Shown here one piece after another: positions 62,477 to 64,000 of a stretch of DNA of 64,000 bases (position 1 is its first letter; every line of letters starts with the position of its first letter). Source of the DNA: Onchocerca volvulus (lineage: Eukaryota > Nematoda > Chromadorea > Rhabditida > Onchocercidae); assembly GCA_000499405.2 (NCBI GenBank), contig HG738137.1, positions 23,688,700 to 23,752,699 on the forward strand, in the 5' to 3' direction. A model generated the notes under the pieces. It had not been told where the DNA came from. It saw nothing but the letters and a program-made list of their open reading frames with translations, and did not search any database. A program made the translations under genes and the position numbers.

Positions 62477-62614
62477 TTTAAAATTTGAAAAATCCAATAT
62501 ATTCATTAAATCATTAGCATTTGGTAAATGTGAAATGTTCTACATGTGATATACCTCACATTTATCAAATGTAGCTGATTTAATGTAATTTTTGGATTTT
62601 TTCGAAATTGTAAA
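62477..62614. repeat. 138-bp imperfect foldback
   Basis: Arms 62477-62533 and 62556-62614 are inverted copies with about a dozen mismatches and two one-base gaps around a 22-bp centre. Shared words are GAAAAATCCAA, CATTAAATCA and TAAATGTGA. If transcribed it would form a long hairpin RNA. As DNA it resembles a MITE or foldback element. No target duplication is evident. Confidence 0.65.
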
Positions 62615-63917
62615 TCAATAACATTAATAATCAAAACTGAATAAAGTAATGAAAAAAAGCAAAATATCGCAAATAATGATTAAAATTTTCGGCAATTTTT
62701 GAAGAAAAAAAATTTTTAAGAAATAGTAATTAAAAATACCATCCCATCTTCCGAGCATCATTTTGCTTTCACACTTCTTGATGAATAATAATCAAATTGA
62801 TAGAACAAAGTTGCTGGAACTGAAATGAAAAATTAAATTTGAATTAAAATTTAAATACATTGTTCGTGTTAGATGATAATAAAGCATCAATCAAAACAAG
62901 AAGTAGCTGTAAAATATGTAAAATATCAATATTTCAAAAATATTCGAACAACAGACCTTTTTGGCTTTTGAAATTCTAAAATGACATATTGAAATTGTTT
63001 TTTGATTAATGGATGTGATAAATACTGCTTTTAGTAGTAATACTATTACACATAAAGTTTTTAAGGAAAAATTAGCTTCTTTTCAAATTTTTTTAAATAA
63101 CAATCTTTTTTTTCCTTTTCCGAACTTTATATTTAACTTCATTCCTAAATTTAAATTTTAGAAAAATCTAAATTTATATTTAAATTTAAGAGCTCGTATT
63201 AACTCTTTTATTTAGATTCAAATTTAATTTTAATTATTTTAATGAAAAAGTTTATTATTAGCAACAATGATGATAATATCAACCAACGAGCAATTGAAAT
63301 ATTGATCAAAATTTTAAATTGAAGTTGCAAATTTTTCTGCTAAACTACTAACTAGACAACTGTTCTGCAATATATGTTGAATTCGAGAGATGAAGGATGT
63401 GAAGTATTATCTTAAAATTTGCACAAAGCTGCTTTAAACTTAGTTTTCAACACTTGACATATTTTTCATTCATTCCTGTAATTCCTAACAAACGAAACAT
63501 TAATAACAAAGACTTGTAATTACACATTTTTTAAAACTTCTTTTCAGATTTTTTAATTTTTTTGACTTTCAAAATGAACTTTTTTTTGATTTCCGATTAT
63601 TCTCTTTTTTCTATCCAACCACACGGCAATTTACAACTTTTAGACAATTTATAATCAAAGATTCTTATTTTACTTAAATTATAATTACAAAATTGCACTG
63701 CGAATATATGTATAAAATCCTATTTTCAATTTAACTATAAAATCTCGCTGTTCAAATTTCCAGAAAAACTCATTTTCATTTTTTCTCGGAACAATTATCA
63801 GCAAGACATGTATTGAATGTGATTATGCTTTTAATAGGAACTCAAATACTAATATAATAACTTTTTTGTTGATAATGCATACTGTCATGTAAATGAAACC
63901 AAAAAATTTATTAATTA

Positions 63918-63938
63918 ATATTATTATTATTATTATTA

Positions 63939-64000
<62 letters not shown>
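63918..64000. repeat. ATT microsatellite running off the window
   Basis: ATT units with one interruption (ATC near 63940) continue to the last base, so the full length is unknown. Confidence 0.95.

Larger units (their letters stand above)
61557..63917. other. Upstream region of the peptidase gene
   Basis: Contains a cluster of ACGT words (61990-62045) and a long foldback (62477-62614), then AT-rich DNA with no recognised exon. Confidence 0.55.

Noticed and set aside
1..64000. CRISPR arrays, tRNA genes, 5S or spliced-leader genes, Wolbachia-type inserts
   Set aside because: I looked for their usual signatures and saw none. A covariance-model scan and a bacterial protein search would be decisive.

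Overview
The window is strongly AT-rich eukaryotic DNA. Genes are split by GT..AG introns with short TTTCAG- or TTTTAG-type acceptors. Start codons sit a few bases after acceptor-like sites, as expected for trans-splicing, and there are three copies of the nematode telomere unit TTAGGC. The recognisable proteins look like nematode versions of animal families. I infer a parasitic-type nematode with an AT-rich, microsatellite-rich genome (spirurid or filarial-like); the species cannot be named from this window.

Only three protein genes can be supported. (1) On the + strand, 6007-9375, a six-exon gene encodes a small type II membrane protein with a Cys-rich, acidic ectodomain that I do not recognise. 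(2) On the + strand, 45662-48756, a complete six-exon Na+/K+-ATPase beta subunit of 320 residues. (3) On the - strand, 61556-53124, a complete fifteen-exon glutamate carboxypeptidase II / NAALADase-family M28 peptidase of 763 residues. It keeps all metal ligands and the catalytic base but not the arginine patch of human GCPII. Genes 2 and 3 converge on a spacer of about 4.4 kb. The three genes show no sign of acting in one pathway. Both recognised proteins are type II surface proteins.

About 36 kb between genes 1 and 2 has no recognisable coding exon. It holds many diverged two- to five-copy tandem duplications, purine-rich tracts, ATT microsatellites and homopolymer runs. Three things stand out: a rearranged 28S rRNA fragment (13408-13760), a Helitron/Helentron-like non-autonomous element with subterminal inverted repeats (15739-16278), and a 36-bp minisatellite whose period keeps a reading frame open (37738-37881).

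Other structures worth a second look are an 88-nt pre-miRNA-like hairpin (3164-3251), a GC-richer block with nuclear-receptor half-sites including a perfect DR1 (2380-2565), a MITE-like inverted repeat (3859-4050), a 138-bp foldback upstream of the peptidase gene (62477-62614), and a telomere-repeat insertion flanked by an exact 16-bp duplication inside a peptidase intron (57306-57360). All alignments are by eye. Family assignments rest on remembered motifs, not on searches.
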